DNA of 26,889 nt from a virus. The stretch covers positions 1-26,889 of IMG/VR virus record IMGVR_UViG_3300006793_000222. One strand, given 5' to 3'. How positions within the stretch are numbered: the stretch's first letter is position 1; the number at the start of each line of letters is the position of its first letter. This document shows, in pieces, positions 26,561 through 26,889 of this stretch. Both the position numbers and the translations under genes were made by a program. Under the pieces are notes generated by a model. It did not search any database and had not been told where the DNA came from. It was given only the letters and a program-made list of their open reading frames with translations.

Positions 26561-26889
26561 CTGCTTGGACAGCTGGTAATTGTGGAGATAAAACTGCAAC
26601 TGCAAATTTGCCTTTTTGGAAATAGGTATCGCCGGTTGTTCCGTTTGCATCAGCACCTCCACCGGTAGTTCTCCAAGTTTTAGCACCGCCTGCACCTAAT
26701 AGATGACTAACAGCTAACAATCCGCCTACTTCGTCCACTGTGGTATCTTGCGTTACTGTTCCGTTGCTTAGTAATTGAGTATAATTCTTTTTAGTATATC
26801 CAACCATGGTACTTTCTTGTATAGTTTTGTTAGCTAAAAAACTTTCCTTGCTAGTGATACCATCTTTTCCAGTCCAAGAATTAGCATTA
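26556..26889 (-). CDS. C-terminal part of a baseplate hub or cell-wall-associated protein, 5' end beyond right edge
   Basis: The frame is open from the window edge through residues NANSWTGKDGITSKESFLAN and then NKTIQESTMVGYTKKNY, so the ATG at 26807 is internal and the real start lies outside. The visible 111 codons contain VGGLLAVSHLLGAGGAKTW, GGADANGTTGDTYFQKG and a Pro/Ala-rich end. This GLLAxxHLLGxGGAxxW...DANGTxGxxYF pattern occurs, to my recollection, in phage proteins associated with peptidoglycan processing or the tail tip. With gp25 and gp6 next, a gp5-like hub or a tail lysin component is likely, but the catalytic part is not visible. Coding is secure, function tentative. Confidence 0.75.
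   Translation of the reverse strand, partial: NANSWTGKDGITSKESFLANKTIQESTMVGYTKKNYTQLLSNGTVTQDTTVDEVGGLLAVSHLLGAGGAKTWRTTGGGADANGTTGDTYFQKGKFAVAVLSPQLPAVQAG

Noticed and set aside
26556-26807. A complete 83-codon gene starting at the ATG at 26807
   Set aside because: The frame remains open upstream to the window edge, and the upstream residues (WTGKDGITSKESFLAN) fit the same domain, so this Met is internal.

Overview
This window is a 26.9 kb piece of the late (virion) gene region of a tailed phage with a contractile tail, of the T4-like marine type related to cyanophages and pelagiphages. The DNA is AT-rich, every credible gene is on the minus strand, genes are packed with overlaps or gaps of a few tens of bases, and the only promoter-like motif seen is the T4 late octamer in the form [GA]ATAAATA. 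Two genes are recognisable T4 baseplate wedge homologues (gp25 and gp6). No tRNA, integrase, insertion sequence or CRISPR array was seen, and no stretch over 300 bases lacks a gene.

Reading in the direction of transcription (from the right edge to the left): (1) 26889-22736 is the baseplate block: the C-terminal end of a gene cut by the window edge, then gp25, then a long gp6. (2) 22706-9129 is a single 4525-codon gene, half the window, in the position where T4 carries gp7 and the following wedge genes. It begins with an N-terminal region typical of large marine myovirus baseplate proteins and carries an apparent seven-bladed FG-GAP (integrin-alpha-like) beta-propeller in its middle. (3) 9104-2948 is a fibre and adhesin block of five genes: a fibre with about fifteen tandem 15-residue repeats, a 218-residue structural protein, two paralogous fibres with a shared N-terminal half and different C-terminal tips, and a 316-residue structural protein. 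This block ends at a rho-independent terminator. (4) 2876-1 is a separate five-gene overlapping unit of a small conserved protein, three glycosyltransferase-like proteins and a small hypothetical protein; the last gene runs off the left edge.

The likely logic is one late programme: gp25, gp6 and the giant protein build the baseplate periphery, the fibre genes supply the host-recognition parts attached to it, and the glycosyltransferase-like genes may modify fibre proteins or host surface glycans. The most striking regulatory observation is that three of the six late octamers lie exactly 5 nt from an ATG, which by T4 geometry puts the transcription start on the A of the start codon (leaderless mRNAs). 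The other three lie farther upstream and give 16-20 nt leaders containing a Shine-Dalgarno sequence.
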